From assembly GCA_037176885.1 (NCBI GenBank), contig JAWWNJ010000020.1, forward strand, positions 558,001 through 622,000: a stretch of 64,000 bases of DNA, given 5' to 3'. Shown here piece by piece: positions 10,610 through 22,008 of this stretch (position 1 is its first letter; each line of letters starts with the position of its first letter). The notes beneath the pieces were generated by a model. That model saw only the letters and a list, made by a program, of their open reading frames with translations, ran no database searches and was not told where the DNA came from. The translations under genes were made by a program, and so were the position numbers. Origin of the DNA: Favolaschia claudopus. Taxonomy: Eukaryota; Basidiomycota; Agaricomycetes; Agaricales; Mycenaceae.

Positions 10610-13600
10610 TTAGTTCTGAGGATTCAGGCGCTTGCTCGTGCGCCGAGTTTGCGCATCTCCGGAGTCCTTCTCAGCCTGAGGGGCCTTCCTCTGTTTCTTT
10701 TGACCGACGCCGGGTACTTGCTTTGATTTTGGTGCTTTGTTCTTTGGCTAAACGGCAGAACACTCAGCACAGTCTATTGTTGATCAAAACCCGGCTCACC
10801 TCTTCGTAGTCCGCAAGCGTTATTGGCATCTGCACCACGGCTTTTGGGCGAGGCAACCTAATCTATAACCACAGAAGGCGTCAGTTATGTTTCGAAGAAA
10901 AACGGCAACACCGACCTTGAAACCACCGGCAACACCGACGTTGAGTTCCGCTGTACCCCCTGCCACAACCTCAACTGGTTTTGTCGTCGATTTGGCCACA
11001 GAGGCGTCTTCGTCGACCTCGATGACTTGCGGCGTGGATTTTTCCGTCATCACCGCGTTTTGCACAGACGGAGGTCTCGTAGCTGCCAATGCGCGACGAT
11101 GTTTGGGAGGAGCGGATGTGTGGAGCAGCGGTGTGGTAAGCCCCGACGGCTCCGTCTTCACGGGTGCTGTCGCTGGCTTGGAGGTCTTGCCCTGAGTAAC
11201 CGACGAATGAGGATATCTGTGAGAAGAGGTGCTGGGGCCACCGAAGTGGGATGCAGTTGTGGGAAACATATATCGACGATTGTTGAGAGCAGAGCTGGAG
11301 GGAACGAAACGATCTCCGAAGGCGGAGGAAGGCGGAGATTTAGGACCGAGCCATGGGGAAGCAGCGAAACGTGAGCCGCTTCCACCGACGTGGAGTTGGC
11401 GCGTGTCAAGAAGGGCGTCGCGTGAACTCGATTGCGAGGCATTGGGAGCGGGAGGCGCGATCGTTTGGCCTACGGAAGCAGGGGCATATGTTTGATGCGT
11501 GATGGGAGGGGTGTCGCGTGAGCCCGATTGTGTAGCATTGGGAGCGGGAGGCGCGATCGTTTGGCCTACGGAAGCAGGGGCATATGTTTGATGCGTGATG
11601 GGAGGGGTGCGGCGAGAGCTGGACGGCAGAGCCACGGGAGCGGGACGCGCGCTCCCTTCGCCTACCGAGGAAGACGAAGTGGCGGCGGGCTCAGCGGGCT
11701 TGAGTTGCGGCTCCACGATGTGGAATTGTTGAGCTCCGGGAAGCTTCCTCATTTCACGCGCGTTGGCGCGCAAAACGGCATCAGCAGCCTCGTCAAAATC
11801 ATCTTCCGGGTTGAATAGTTCACCATATTCTTTGCTTGTGAGCCTCTCGAGGGAGGCGTTGTCGTAGTTGTCGTATCCAAAGTCTTCCATGATGAGGCGT
11901 GTGGCTGCATACGGGACCAGAACCCAATCCACGAAGTCTTCGAGGCTTATGTGATTGGCTGACGCGAAGTCGTTATAGTTGAAGTTGACCTCGTCGTGGG
12001 CAACGATGTTATCCACGGTGTTGTATAGCATTACTTCTAGATTTAGGCGATCGGTGATCGTCGAAATGAATCGTCGAAGGCATGATGTGATCAAGTACAT
12101 GCCCTGAGGTCCATAACTGCGAATCGCTTCAGTCGCAACAACATGGTCGAGCACACAAGACTTACTAGCCGCATGACCGATGGTCCAACAGGGCAGGGAA
12201 TTCTCTCTTATTTTGTGAACCCTCGAAGGCAACGAGCTTATAATTTATCGCCAGGAGAAACTCCTCCCAGATGGGCTGCGATGCCAAGTAGTGCGGTTCG
12301 AGGATCATCTGAACATACGAGTTGCACAACTCGTTCTCCACCACACGACGCGCCAAATCCTGCGGATCAAATTCTGGAAGCCACTGCCTGCGCCGGCCCA
12401 ACGCGAATACCGCTCCCTTGCGACGCTCCGTAGTTATGGCGGAACATATTTCTAGCTCGATGATGCGCACGCCTTTGTCGCCGAGCTTTTGTTGCGCACG
12501 GCGCTTCTCGAACAAGGATAGAATTTTTGCGACGGGTTCACGAGGGAGCGCGTCGGTGCACATCACACTGGGGCAGGTCTTGGGAAGTGTGTCCCAGGTC
12601 AGGGCGGCTTCTGGAGTTTCGGTGGCGTGTTTGTTTCCGGCTGCCCGTGAGACCTGCGCGTTGTGGGCTCTCCCTTTACCCTTGTCAATCTTCTTGGCAG
12701 GGGTTGCGAGGGTTTGTACGCCGGCTGCAGCGAGAGACGCGGGGCTGGGCGCTCGATTTTCCTAATCTTGATCAGCGATGGCCTAAACGAATGAAAAACA
12801 ACAAACCTTTTCATCTACAATCATGACATGATCGTAGAACTCCCGGGGATCATCGTCGTTGTCGGGGAAGTATTCCCGGTCGTTTTCCTGGAAAAAATGA
12901 GTGGGTATGCGAAACATAATAAATCCTGGGTATTTACATCGACCGTTTGATCGTCGTTGGCGGGGAACTGTCCCTGCTCGTTCGCCTGGAAAAGAATGAG
13001 TGGGTGTGGGAAGCATATTAAATACTGGGAACTTACATCTACCATCCTCACTTGCTTCACATCAGAGCTGTCGTCCTCTTCTTCTATATCCTCCCAGTCC
13101 GTATCGTCGTCATCAGGACCCGGAGACAAGACCGCAGCATCGTCCTCCGAGTCTGAAGAACTCTCCACGATTTTGCGCTTCGACTAAAGATACAAAAGGT
13201 CAGAGAAGATAGTAGACAGGAAGAAATAGCGTACAATTCTTTTCTGAGTGGCCTTAGATTTAGACTTTGAGGAAGTCGGTAGTTTAGGACGCTTTGAGCT
13301 GGGCTCTTCTTCCAACTCCGCCTGTTCCTTCGCCCATGCAGCCTCCTCTTCTGCATCGTCCTTCCTCCGCCTTTTTTGCTCGCCGCCCAGAAAGGTCCGC
13401 GCAATCTCCTTCGCAGCCCATGCACTTTCAAATTGTCTGAAATAGGGAATGCCCTCTTGAACCTGTTTGAGGTAAGCTTCACGAATATGACGAAAGGTCA
13501 AGAGACGAATAACTACTTTGATCAGCATTTGCTGAGCCTTTTGCTTCGATTGGAGTCCATATGCCTCAAAGTTCGACATGTGTTCGTATGTGAATCGCTT

Positions 13601-14001
13601 GACCATACGCTGGCGAGTCGTGTCAGTAGGTGCAGACGTAGCAAAAGATCCAGTGCCTCACATAACGCCGCTGGTAATCCTTGTCGCTCAGTCCTAATAC
13701 CTCCTGGAGGTTGTATCCGCCTTTCTTGCGGCCGGACTGACCCGGGGGCGCAGGGATCAGCTTGGCTTCGCGCTTGCGCTTCAATGAACGAGCTTTGTCC
13801 TCTGAAGGAATGATCAGCGCCTTTCTGTTACTGAGAGGGACGCGACATACCCAATTCTGCCTCGCGTTCAGCTAGTTTTGCTTCCTTTTCCGCAAGCCGC
13901 GCTTCTTTCTCGTCGAGTGTTTCTGAAGGTTTCACGGTCGTCTTCTTTTGACCTGAGGCGGGCTTGGCCTTGAGGGCAGACTTCTTGTCGTTATTGGGCA
14001 T
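10610..14001 (-). CDS. RTC4-like domain protein (979 aa, 10 exons), cargo gene
   Basis: Exons on the minus strand: 14001-13851, 13801-13662, 13609-13235, 13183-13037, 12985-12938, 12887-12807, 12761-12166, 12116-10916, 10862-10800 and 10747-10610. All joins keep frame and give 979 residues. The N-terminus is a charged, Glu/Ala/Lys-rich coiled coil (KEARLAEKEAKLAEREAE). The middle holds acidic runs and a CPSVMCTDALP cysteine pair, then a region ending GYYGPQG, which resembles the RTC4 domain named after yeast Restriction of Telomere Capping 4. The C-terminal half is Ser/Pro-rich and low complexity with a 32-residue tandem repeat; the end is basic. RTC4's biochemical role is poorly known. The gene lies 122 bp downstream of the SPT5-like gene on the same strand, both inside the CACTA-type element. 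Start chosen as the first ATG in frame. Confidence 0.75.
11412..11606 (-). repeat. 96-bp in-frame tandem repeat in the RTC4-like gene
   Basis: Two nearly identical 96-bp units (TCGTTTGGCC recurs at 11461 and 11557) encode a 32-residue repeat containing TPPITHQTYAPASVGQ and APPAPNA. It keeps frame. Confidence 0.8.
12838..13036 (-). repeat. Duplicated intron-plus-exon unit in the RTC4-like gene
   Basis: Intron 13036-12986 plus exon 12985-12938 resembles intron 12937-12888 plus the start of exon 12887-12807. Both introns carry TTTA(A/T)TATG and CCCACTCATT; the exons encode ANEQGQFPANDD and ENDREYFPDNDDD. This is a roughly 98-bp tandem duplication that kept splicing and frame. Confidence 0.8.
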
Positions 14002-14122
14002 TGGGGGTAAAGGAAAAGGAAGGGACGCGGTCACATGTCCCGCGTCACCTTTTTATTCCATTGCGTCAGACCAAAATACAATTTCTACTTATTTGGCAAG
14101 ATCATGTACTTATTCGGATCGC

Positions 14123-17100
14123 TCATATATCGTCTACATTTAGTGTCGGATCGGATAGAGAAAATCGGGAAACCATGTCTTTTTCCCCAGCTGGCCGCCT
14201 ATTCAACGCGCGACATAATGAGAAGAGTGGGAACATTCCTATTCCGCCTTCCGGTAGGGCGAAACGGACTTGAACTGCGTCTTTCAATTGGGACTTCAGC
14301 GGCATGACACGAGCGTATTGTCCCAGATGCTGATTGTTGCCTGCAACATCTGGACCGATGACAACTACACGCACAGCGCGCTCTGAGATGCTCTCCCTCC
14401 CCGCGTGGATATGTGGGACGAAGAGAGTGCGCATGGGCTTCAGATTCTCGACAGGGCAATGGAGATTGGAAGCCATGACCCCGATCTTTGCCAGCGCTTT
14501 TTTTCTTTTGGGGTCGAATGACTGCTTCATCACGACGTATCCAGTCTCCCCGTGCGAAGAAGCCAATTTCTTGGGCCATTTCTGAGCCCAATGTGCTGGG
14601 ACAACGGAGACGTCGACCTGGACGTCGAGACGCTTCCCAGCAAGCGCTGGCTGACACAGCCAAGTACCAAATTGCTCCGCTGCAGTTGGTGAGACCAGTG
14701 ATGCTGGCAAAAATGGAGAAGCATACCTTTTCGAGCGTCCAATTCCATCTGTTCTTTGGGATCTCGAGGAGTTAGTGTATCGAGCCAAACAGCTTCTTCG
14801 GGGGGAGGCGGGGGTGTAACAGCTCGGGGTGGACCCGTCCATGGAACATGGGCGGATGATAATAGAGGGAGACGGGTACTGGATGATCTATCGGTCAGAA
14901 CAGGCTCTCGAGACTTGGACGAAACTCACTTGGTGTCCTGCAAATGGTCAATCGCGACCTGCACTCGCCGCGGAGTCGGCCCTTCAAGTTGAACGTGCAT
15001 CATAGCTCCCCTCCAGATGTGCTTTTCACCTCGTAGAACGCGGTCAACAGTCTCTTCCAACGATTCCTGCTGCGACGAGTTTTGATACGGAGACCGTTGT
15101 GCTAGCGTTCCGCCAACTACTTGACCCGTCTGCCCTTTGAAAGCATCACCTACAAAAGCTTTCTTGTCCCCACTTGCCCCGCCAACCACTCGTACTTGCT
15201 GACCGAAGAATTCGCGTCCCGTTTTCATGGCGAGCGCGACCTTGTGCCGGAGTTTCGCATCCTGTCGCAGAAGCTCCTGGGCAAAACAATGCCGGAGAGC
15301 CGATCCCTGTTCAAGGACCGTTGCAAAGCTGGACTCCTTGGCGGAGTGGATCTCCTGCGACAGCGAATCCGAGTTATAGTCAATCGGAGCGGGGAGTGAG
15401 GCACTCCACTGCACAAACTGTGGTTCTTCGGGACGTGAATGCTTTAGAGCGTAGAACGGGACCTGAATGAGGTTGCCAATGTCTTCGGTGGATATCGGGG
15501 GCTGACAACATGGTTAGTTGACTCACGAGATCAAGCTCTACATGATCTTACCAAAAACACCTCGGCGATACCTCTGGAGCGAAAACCAACGATGAGACCT
15601 TTCAGCCCGTTGTGTTTACCTCGTACAACATCCACCCAGTCTCCAGGTATGAAGCAAATTGCTAGATCGCACATTTCAAAGGGAACTTGGTCTGCACTGG
15701 ACGAAGATTCGTCGGCGAGCGAGGAGGTGAGGTAAAGGTCGACGATTCCATCCGAATCAATGCTGACAACACGCCCTGTGCGCCCACGACCAACAAGACC
15801 CCCTACTAGCAGTACTCGGTCGAAAAGCCGCAGGGTCAGTGGGTGATTCATCTGACTGCGTGACATGAATCGAACGGGGATGATCTTGAAGTCGTCGTCC
15901 TCATACCAATGATCTCTGCATGCCGCCATGCGCTCCCCGTTGACATCTTTGATAGCCAGGATGTCGCCCGCGGTGCCTGAGGTGCTTGTGCCTTTCTTGC
16001 CTTTGCGGTCAACAAAAGACCAAGACCGCCCATCGGGGATGACAAACCGCTCCCCCTCGTGAAGGGCAAGAGAAGGGAATTCCGGGTCCGCCTCATCCAG
16101 ATCCCGCACTCGCGCTGCACGGAAAAACTCGAGATCACTCTCGCTAGGTCGGATTCCGCGTTGCTCAAGCTGACTGGCACGAAAGAAGACAGAGCTCAAA
16201 CCGTCCTCAAAAGTCGACCCATCCGAAACAGCAACGCGCGCCGCACGATTCACTCGCGTGTTGGGTCGCGAGGCGGCACCAGCCCACCGCCGGTTCATGG
16301 TGAATGGTCTTCGGGGAGGTCGTATTTTATTGCCCCGCGAGTCTACTGTCTCGTCCCCAAAGGCGTGGTATCGCGGCACGACGTATACCAAAGCTGGATC
16401 TGAGTGGACGCTCCTGACTAACCCAATATCGCCGTTGTATATCCCGGCGTTTTGAAGCTTGGCCCAACCGGGATGAAGGTGGCTGCTGGGTACTTGAAGG
16501 AGCGCGACACGGTCAGCCACGGGAACCAAATCACAAAGCTTCACTCGCTGATTCTGCAAAGCCCATTGAAGGGTTTTGCGGTTCAGAGTTTCGACGTAAA
16601 CCCATCCGCGAGTATCTGGGCGGTAGAAGGCCGAGAGGAGCAGCGGGTTGGTGGAGTTGTCAGGAACGAGGGAGTATAGCCAATGAATGAAGGCGTATTC
16701 ACACCCAGGGTTCACCTTCACGCGATAGAGTTCGGGGTCATGGATCGTGGGGACCAGATGGAGGTTTTGGAAGGCATTTGGGAGGTTGGGGGGCGCAGAG
16801 AAACCGGAGTCTTCGGGAAGCCTAGCCCTCACGGCACTGTATCGGGAGCGTAAATTGCGTACAATCTCATCGGGGTTCTCGCTATCGTCGAGATTCAGAG
16901 GCCGAAACGCAGATTGATTCGATGCGCCTTCCTCGGTCGCTTGTTTGTCGTCAATAAAATCTGTTATAAAGTCTTAGCGTGGATATAAAGATTACAGATC
17001 CCAAATTTACCCTGGTCTTCCGCCGTTGGTGGTTCGTCTATCTCATCCTCACCATCCAGCGCCTCCAAGTCGAAGAACTTCATGACATCGCGGGGGATGG

Positions 17101-17560
17101 AGACCTCATCGGTATCCTCCCGCTCCAAATTCTGCGTAGGGGGTGGCTACTCAAGTTAACAGCTGTTGATGTCAACGAAAAAACACATACTTCGAGTAAT
17201 TTAGTACTTGTTGTAGCTGGAATAGATTGTTGGCTCGCGAGAGCTCCTGCCACCGAAAAACAGTCAGACACATTCTCTGAGCATACACTGATTTACCTGG
17301 TGAAGATGGAGGATTCAAAATGGTAGGTGGTACATCCTCATCCATAGCGGTGTTGTCTGAGGAAGAACATGGTCAACGCGCCGCGCATAAGCAAGTCTAT
17401 TGACCTTACACGTACCATGGTCGTCCTCTTCGTCCCCATATAACTCCAGGTATCCCAGCGCCGTTGCTTCGTATTTTGACGCGCTCTCCATAGTGTCTTG
17501 TGTGTCTTGTGCATAGTGGTCTTCCCACCATTGGTCGTCGTCGGCGCTGGGGTCAGTCAT
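14123..17560 (-). CDS. SPT5-like protein with NGN-like and KOW segments (1026 aa, 8 exons), cargo gene
   Basis: Exons on the minus strand: 17560-17416, 17356-17297, 17246-17191, 17131-17011, 16960-15552, 15501-14930, 14887-14727 and 14679-14123; all joins keep frame. The N-terminus is acidic, followed by VRNLRSRYSAVRARLPED and an NGN-like stretch around residues 215-265 (YAFIHWLYSL). KOW-like motifs follow: YNGDIGLVRSV (about 300), GRGRTGRVVSID (about 515), PGDWVDVVRGKHNGLKGLIV (about 570) and AFKGQTGQVV (about 715). Spt5 is the universal RNA polymerase elongation factor that forms DSIF with Spt4. This protein lacks the Ser/Thr-rich C-terminal repeats of true Spt5 and ends in an unrelated roughly 180-residue domain, so it is a diverged paralogue. 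It lies divergent from the transposase gene 419 bp away. Confidence 0.75.
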
Positions 17561-17979
17561 GGATCGTCTTGGTTGGGTGTTCTAGAAACAGAAAGATAGT
17601 TTTGATTTTTTACTTCACGTCCACTTGAGCTCTATGTATCCTTATCCTTAGAACGCGCATTTGCGTGAATATGGGTTTATTCTATTCTACCTGGCTATTT
17701 ACGACGCGGTGGTACGGGTGAGAAAAGTAATGAGCCACCATCAATCAACAATGCAGTCTGATCATTGCAGGAAAAGCGGCCAGTTCGTGCCGTGTTGGGC
17801 GCAATGATCAATGATGCCACCAGAGCTCGGAAGCTATTACATTCTTGACTTCAGCATCCATGTAATCAATGTGTAGTTCAGTGTAAATAATTGTGAAAAT
17901 CTTGTAGGGAGTGTAAATGAGAGAACGCTTTGATACAACGCTCCTCAGTGTTGAATTTTTTTTTCTTAAGATCTCGAAA
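17561..17979. promoter_or_regulatory. Divergent intergenic region between SPT5-like and transposase genes
   Basis: The starts of the SPT5-like gene (17560, minus) and the Tnp2 gene (17980, plus) face away from each other across 419 bp. This interval must hold both promoters if both genes are expressed. A TTATTC-rich and pyrimidine-rich stretch is visible, but no motif is certain. An alternative in-frame ATG for the transposase lies at 17917. Confidence 0.4.
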
Positions 17980-20900
17980 ATGCCTGGACATACTCGTGGC
18001 CGACCGCACGAGGACATCGTCAAGATATGCCGCTGCGGGAAGTTTTGCAATAAACCCCTCCAAGGCCGCACTCGCAGGAGGCATTACGATCGAGCAGACC
18101 CTGAAGAAGCTCGGTCGTCAGATTCGGATGTGGGTGACCAAGAAGAGGAATTCGAGTCTGACTCGGAAGACTCTGCAATGGAGGAAGGGAGTGAGCGCGA
18201 GGCCGATGGAGAGGATCACTCCATGAGCAGTGGGGACTCGCCCGTTCCGATGCAATTGGACAGTAGCCCCGCGCCGAGTCCTGAACCTGACGAGGAGTAC
18301 GAGGATGAAGAAAGCGATGGGGACTCTGACGGCTCCGACGGATTCAATAAGTTGGATCTACCAGAAGATGAACTCGCAGAATACGTGGGATGGCAATATT
18401 TCGACGAGGAGTTGGATGCCGACCGCCCGTACACTCGTGAGATGAGAATCAAAGCTCTGGAAGAAATGTTGTCCCCAGATGAGGCTCGCGACAGGTGGGA
18501 TCTTCGTGTGTATTCTCTGACATTCCGTTTTTCTTTGTGTACTAATCTGCCGCAGGTAATCATGCGATGTCGGACCGCGATAGAGACAATATACTGTACT
18601 ATTTCGACCGTAGATTCAAGTCACAGGTCACAGAGGGACTTGAATTGAATCTATTTTATTTTCGTAACATGTCACAGCGCGTTTTGGGGCCATTTCCCAT
18701 CAAAAATTGATCGGAAAAACGCGCAAAATCTCCCTAAAAGGCAATTTAATCACTGCTGAATGATGGCAAAAGTGAAGATGAAGTGTCACATCTCAAACCC
18801 ATTGAATCTACGGTCGAAATAGTACAGTACGCGCTTTTAATCTCAAAATGATGTCCAATATGGCTCGCGAAGTTTTTGAACAAATGCGTTACGCTTTCGA
18901 CCACAAGCTCGACATTAGTTCTGAATATGTCATGATTCATCGCATGGCGGTACTATCTCAGGTGGAACCGATCTGGCATCACTGCTGCGTGAATTCTTGT
19001 ATGGCGTACACGGGTGACGATGCAGACTTGGATGTGTGCAAATATTGTCAGGAACCACGATATACCCCCGGTCTACACAAGCCGCGCCGCTTATATTGCT
19101 ACCTCCCCCTCATTCCCCGCCTTCAAGGCTATTTCCAAAACCCCGAGACAGTAAAACTTCTCCTCTATCGGCATGAATATGAGCACGATCCAGATGCTAT
19201 ACGCGATGTTTTCGACGCCCAACATTATCTCAATTTATGCGAGAAAAATGTCACAGTAGACGGGGAGATGATGCCCTACAAGTATTTCTGTCATAAGAAT
19301 GACATTGCGCTCGGCATATGCGTGGACTCCTACCTTCTTTTCAAGAGAAACCGTGGAGGCCCCTCCGCAACTCCCATTCTGATTAAGAACTTCAATCTCC
19401 CTCCATCCATACAAACCCACCTCGACCAAACAATCTGCAGCGGTATCATCCCTGGACCTCATGGACCCAAGGAGGCTCGCAGCTTCCTTATCCCGTACGA
19501 CGACGAGTTAGCGGCGCTAGCATATGGAGTCCGCACTTATGATTCCTACGCAGGAGAAGAGTTCGCCCTGCGGGCATACAATCTCTTCGAGCTGGGGGAT
19601 ATCATCGCTATCGAGAAGCTCTTGAACATCAAAGGGCACAATGGATTTTCGCCTTGTCGATCTTGTCAGATCAAGGGCACCCGAAACGTTACCGCTGCTC
19701 AGACAATCTACTACGTGCCCCTCACTGCCCCCACGACGGATCCTCCGGAGACAGATGCAGCCGGCAACATCGTACGTCGGTCATGGATACCAGACCAGCT
19801 TCCTCTGCGGACACACAAGAGCATAGTGAGAGTAGCTGCTGAGATCGAGGCCAGCGCAACCCGCAAAAAGAAGGAAGCCATCTCGAAGAGGCATGGTGTC
19901 AAAGGTCTCCCCGTTTTACGGCGAGTAGGATCCATAGACTTTTCAAAGTCTGCGCCCTGGGATTTCATGCATCTGCCGGCGGAGAACATGATCCCCAATC
20001 TGGTCAAATTATGGAGTGGTAAATACAAAGGGTTGGATACTGGGTCCGAGGACTACGAAATTTCGGACGCCGTTTGGGAAGAGATCTGGCAGGAAACCCG
20101 GGACGCGATTAAATATATACCTTCCCAGTTCGTGCGTTCCTTCCCCAGCAACCCATCATACTATACCGCGGAGGCATGGTTCTTCTGGTTCATGTATCTT
20201 GCTCCAATCTTGCTGCGGGGGCGGTTCAAGAACGAGAAGTACTACAAACACGCATGTCAGTTTGCGGAAATCCTCAAGACGTGTATTGCATTCAAACTCA
20301 CGCACGCGGAGATTGACAATTTGCAAGCCGAGATTATTGATTGGGTGCGAAAGTACGAGGAGTAGGTGTCTTCCTCTTTTTACAGCTTCCCGCGCTGATA
20401 TTGTTTGGCAGATATTATTACCAGTACGAAGAGTCAAGATTGAGTGCATGTCCGCTTACTGTCCATGGATTTCTGCATATAGCGGATGACATTAGATTTT
20501 GTGGTCCGGTCTGGGCTACGTGGACCTTTTGGATGGAACGATTTTGTGGCTATATGCAGTCGACGCTGCGCTCGCGGCGGTACCCATGGGCGAACCTGAA
20601 TAATCGTATTTTGCATCTGGCATATTTGGAGCAGCTCAGAGCTCGGTTTGACTTGCAAGAAGAGCTTTCACGACACTCCAAGCGGGATATGGCGTTGCTC
20701 TCAAGGTCTGAGAAGCAGTACGAGGATTGTGAGTCGTCAGTTATATCTGGATTCCCGCATCTGACAAACATTTGTACAGACGACGACTATGTCATGCGAG
20801 TACCTTACACAGGCGGCTATGTCCCTGACGCAATTACCCGCACACGTATCGCAAATTACTTTGCGGCAGTAACTTCGTCAAAACGTACCACCATCGAAAA

Positions 20901-21410
20901 GTGGTTACCTGAAGTGATGCCTCGCTGGGGCAAGATGCGCATCTTGGGAGGGGACAGTTTCCGTGCCGCGTGTGCGAGCCACATTGATTTAGAGGAAGCT
21001 AGCGAGAGAGAGATGTTATACGGGCGTGTGAGTAATCTCTTTCATTTATACGATGGGAGTTGACATCAAGTGGTCTCCAGTACGAGCCCAACGTGCGGGA
21101 AGATGACAATAGATGGATACCTCAGGTGTTCTACGGAGAGATTCAGGAGATCTTGGTGTGCGAATTGCCCGATCGCAGGGCTTTCGGTGACTTGGCGGGA
21201 AAAACCAGGCTGCTGGCTGTGATACGGCCCTGCTCGACTGCTGGCAGGGATGCTTGCGACGAAGTCGTTTGTTATACTCAAAAGACGCAGCCGATCGTGC
21301 AAGACATACGTACAGTAGTTGCGGTGGTGGGGCGAGTGCCGACAAGGGGTGAGTGGGGCATTGTAGATCGGAGCGGGGGTCTCTTACATCCGTCGTTTGT
21401 GACGGTGTAG
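17980..21410 (+). CDS. Tnp2-family (CACTA/EnSpm) transposase, interrupted by a MITE
   Basis: Exons 17980-18505, 18556-20361 (containing the MITE), 20412-20728, 20780-21027 and 21081-21410. Without the MITE all joins keep frame and give 996 residues. The N-terminus has a basic CRCGKFCNK region and a long acidic stretch. The core has FNLKMMSNMAREVFEQMRYA, CCVNSCMAYTG with CKYCQEP (zinc-binding pattern), LIPYDDELAALAYGVRTYD and FSPCRSCQIKG, all typical of Tnp2 transposases that cut CACTA termini. The C-terminal part (residues after about 880) reads WIPQVFYGEIQEILVCELP, seen in related agaricomycete transposases. It is the likely mobilising enzyme of the 16.2-kb element, but the MITE breaks the reading frame, so this copy is presumably inactive unless the insert is spliced out. 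Confidence 0.85.
18594..18827. mobile_element. MITE of the CTGTACTATTTCGACC family inside the transposase gene
   Basis: 234 bp with inverted ends CTGTACTATTTCGACCGTAG..., bordered by TA at 18592-18593 and 18828-18829. Removing it with one TA restores the codon ATA and the protein run DRDRDNIRAFNLK across the joint. No coding capacity. Confidence 0.9.
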
Positions 21411-22008
21411 ACGGTCAAATTTCTTGTGTGTATGCCCCTCGTCCGACTATTCAGCCTATCAGGTGCTAATATTCTTGCAGATTTAAATCGATTACGATGT
21501 ATCCGCGCTATAGTATACGGAAATCAAATGAGCTTTCAATTGGACATAGTGTGAAAACATAGCTTGAAAATCACGTCAACGCCCTTTGCCAAACGAAGAA
21601 GTGTGCAGCTATGGCGACGGCGGTGGCGGCGCCGACACGCGTTGGGTCGATGCAGACGGTGTTCTGCGCTCGAGGTCTCCAGGGCGTTCGAATACGTCGA
21701 GTATTCGGACCCCGAGATGGTACGCACGTCATCCAACCGACGATTCCTTTGCTGACTCAGTCTTATTCGTCTTAGTACGGGGTGGTGGAGTACGCAGGCA
21801 GGAAAATAAACAGACGAAAACGACAACGAAACGAAGAAGCATTGGTCGGGGAAGGAGACACAGGAGAACGTGGGAGGGCACGGGCATCGCGAGACGACGC
21901 CGGCGTAGAGCGAAGATGTCCCAGGGAAGTCCCGGGTAAAATTCAGCGGTGGCGCGAGGTTTGCGCGAGCGAGCAAGCCGAACGCCGACTCGTACCGGCG
22001 CAACAGGC
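21411..22008. other. No gene supported
   Basis: GC-rich stretch downstream of the transposase with several overlapping frames on both strands, none with a recognisable domain. It may contain 3' untranslated sequence of the two converging genes. Confidence 0.35.

Noticed and set aside
21536..22003. Long Arg-rich frames on both strands
   Set aside because: GC-rich shadow frames with no domain, splice structure or start context.
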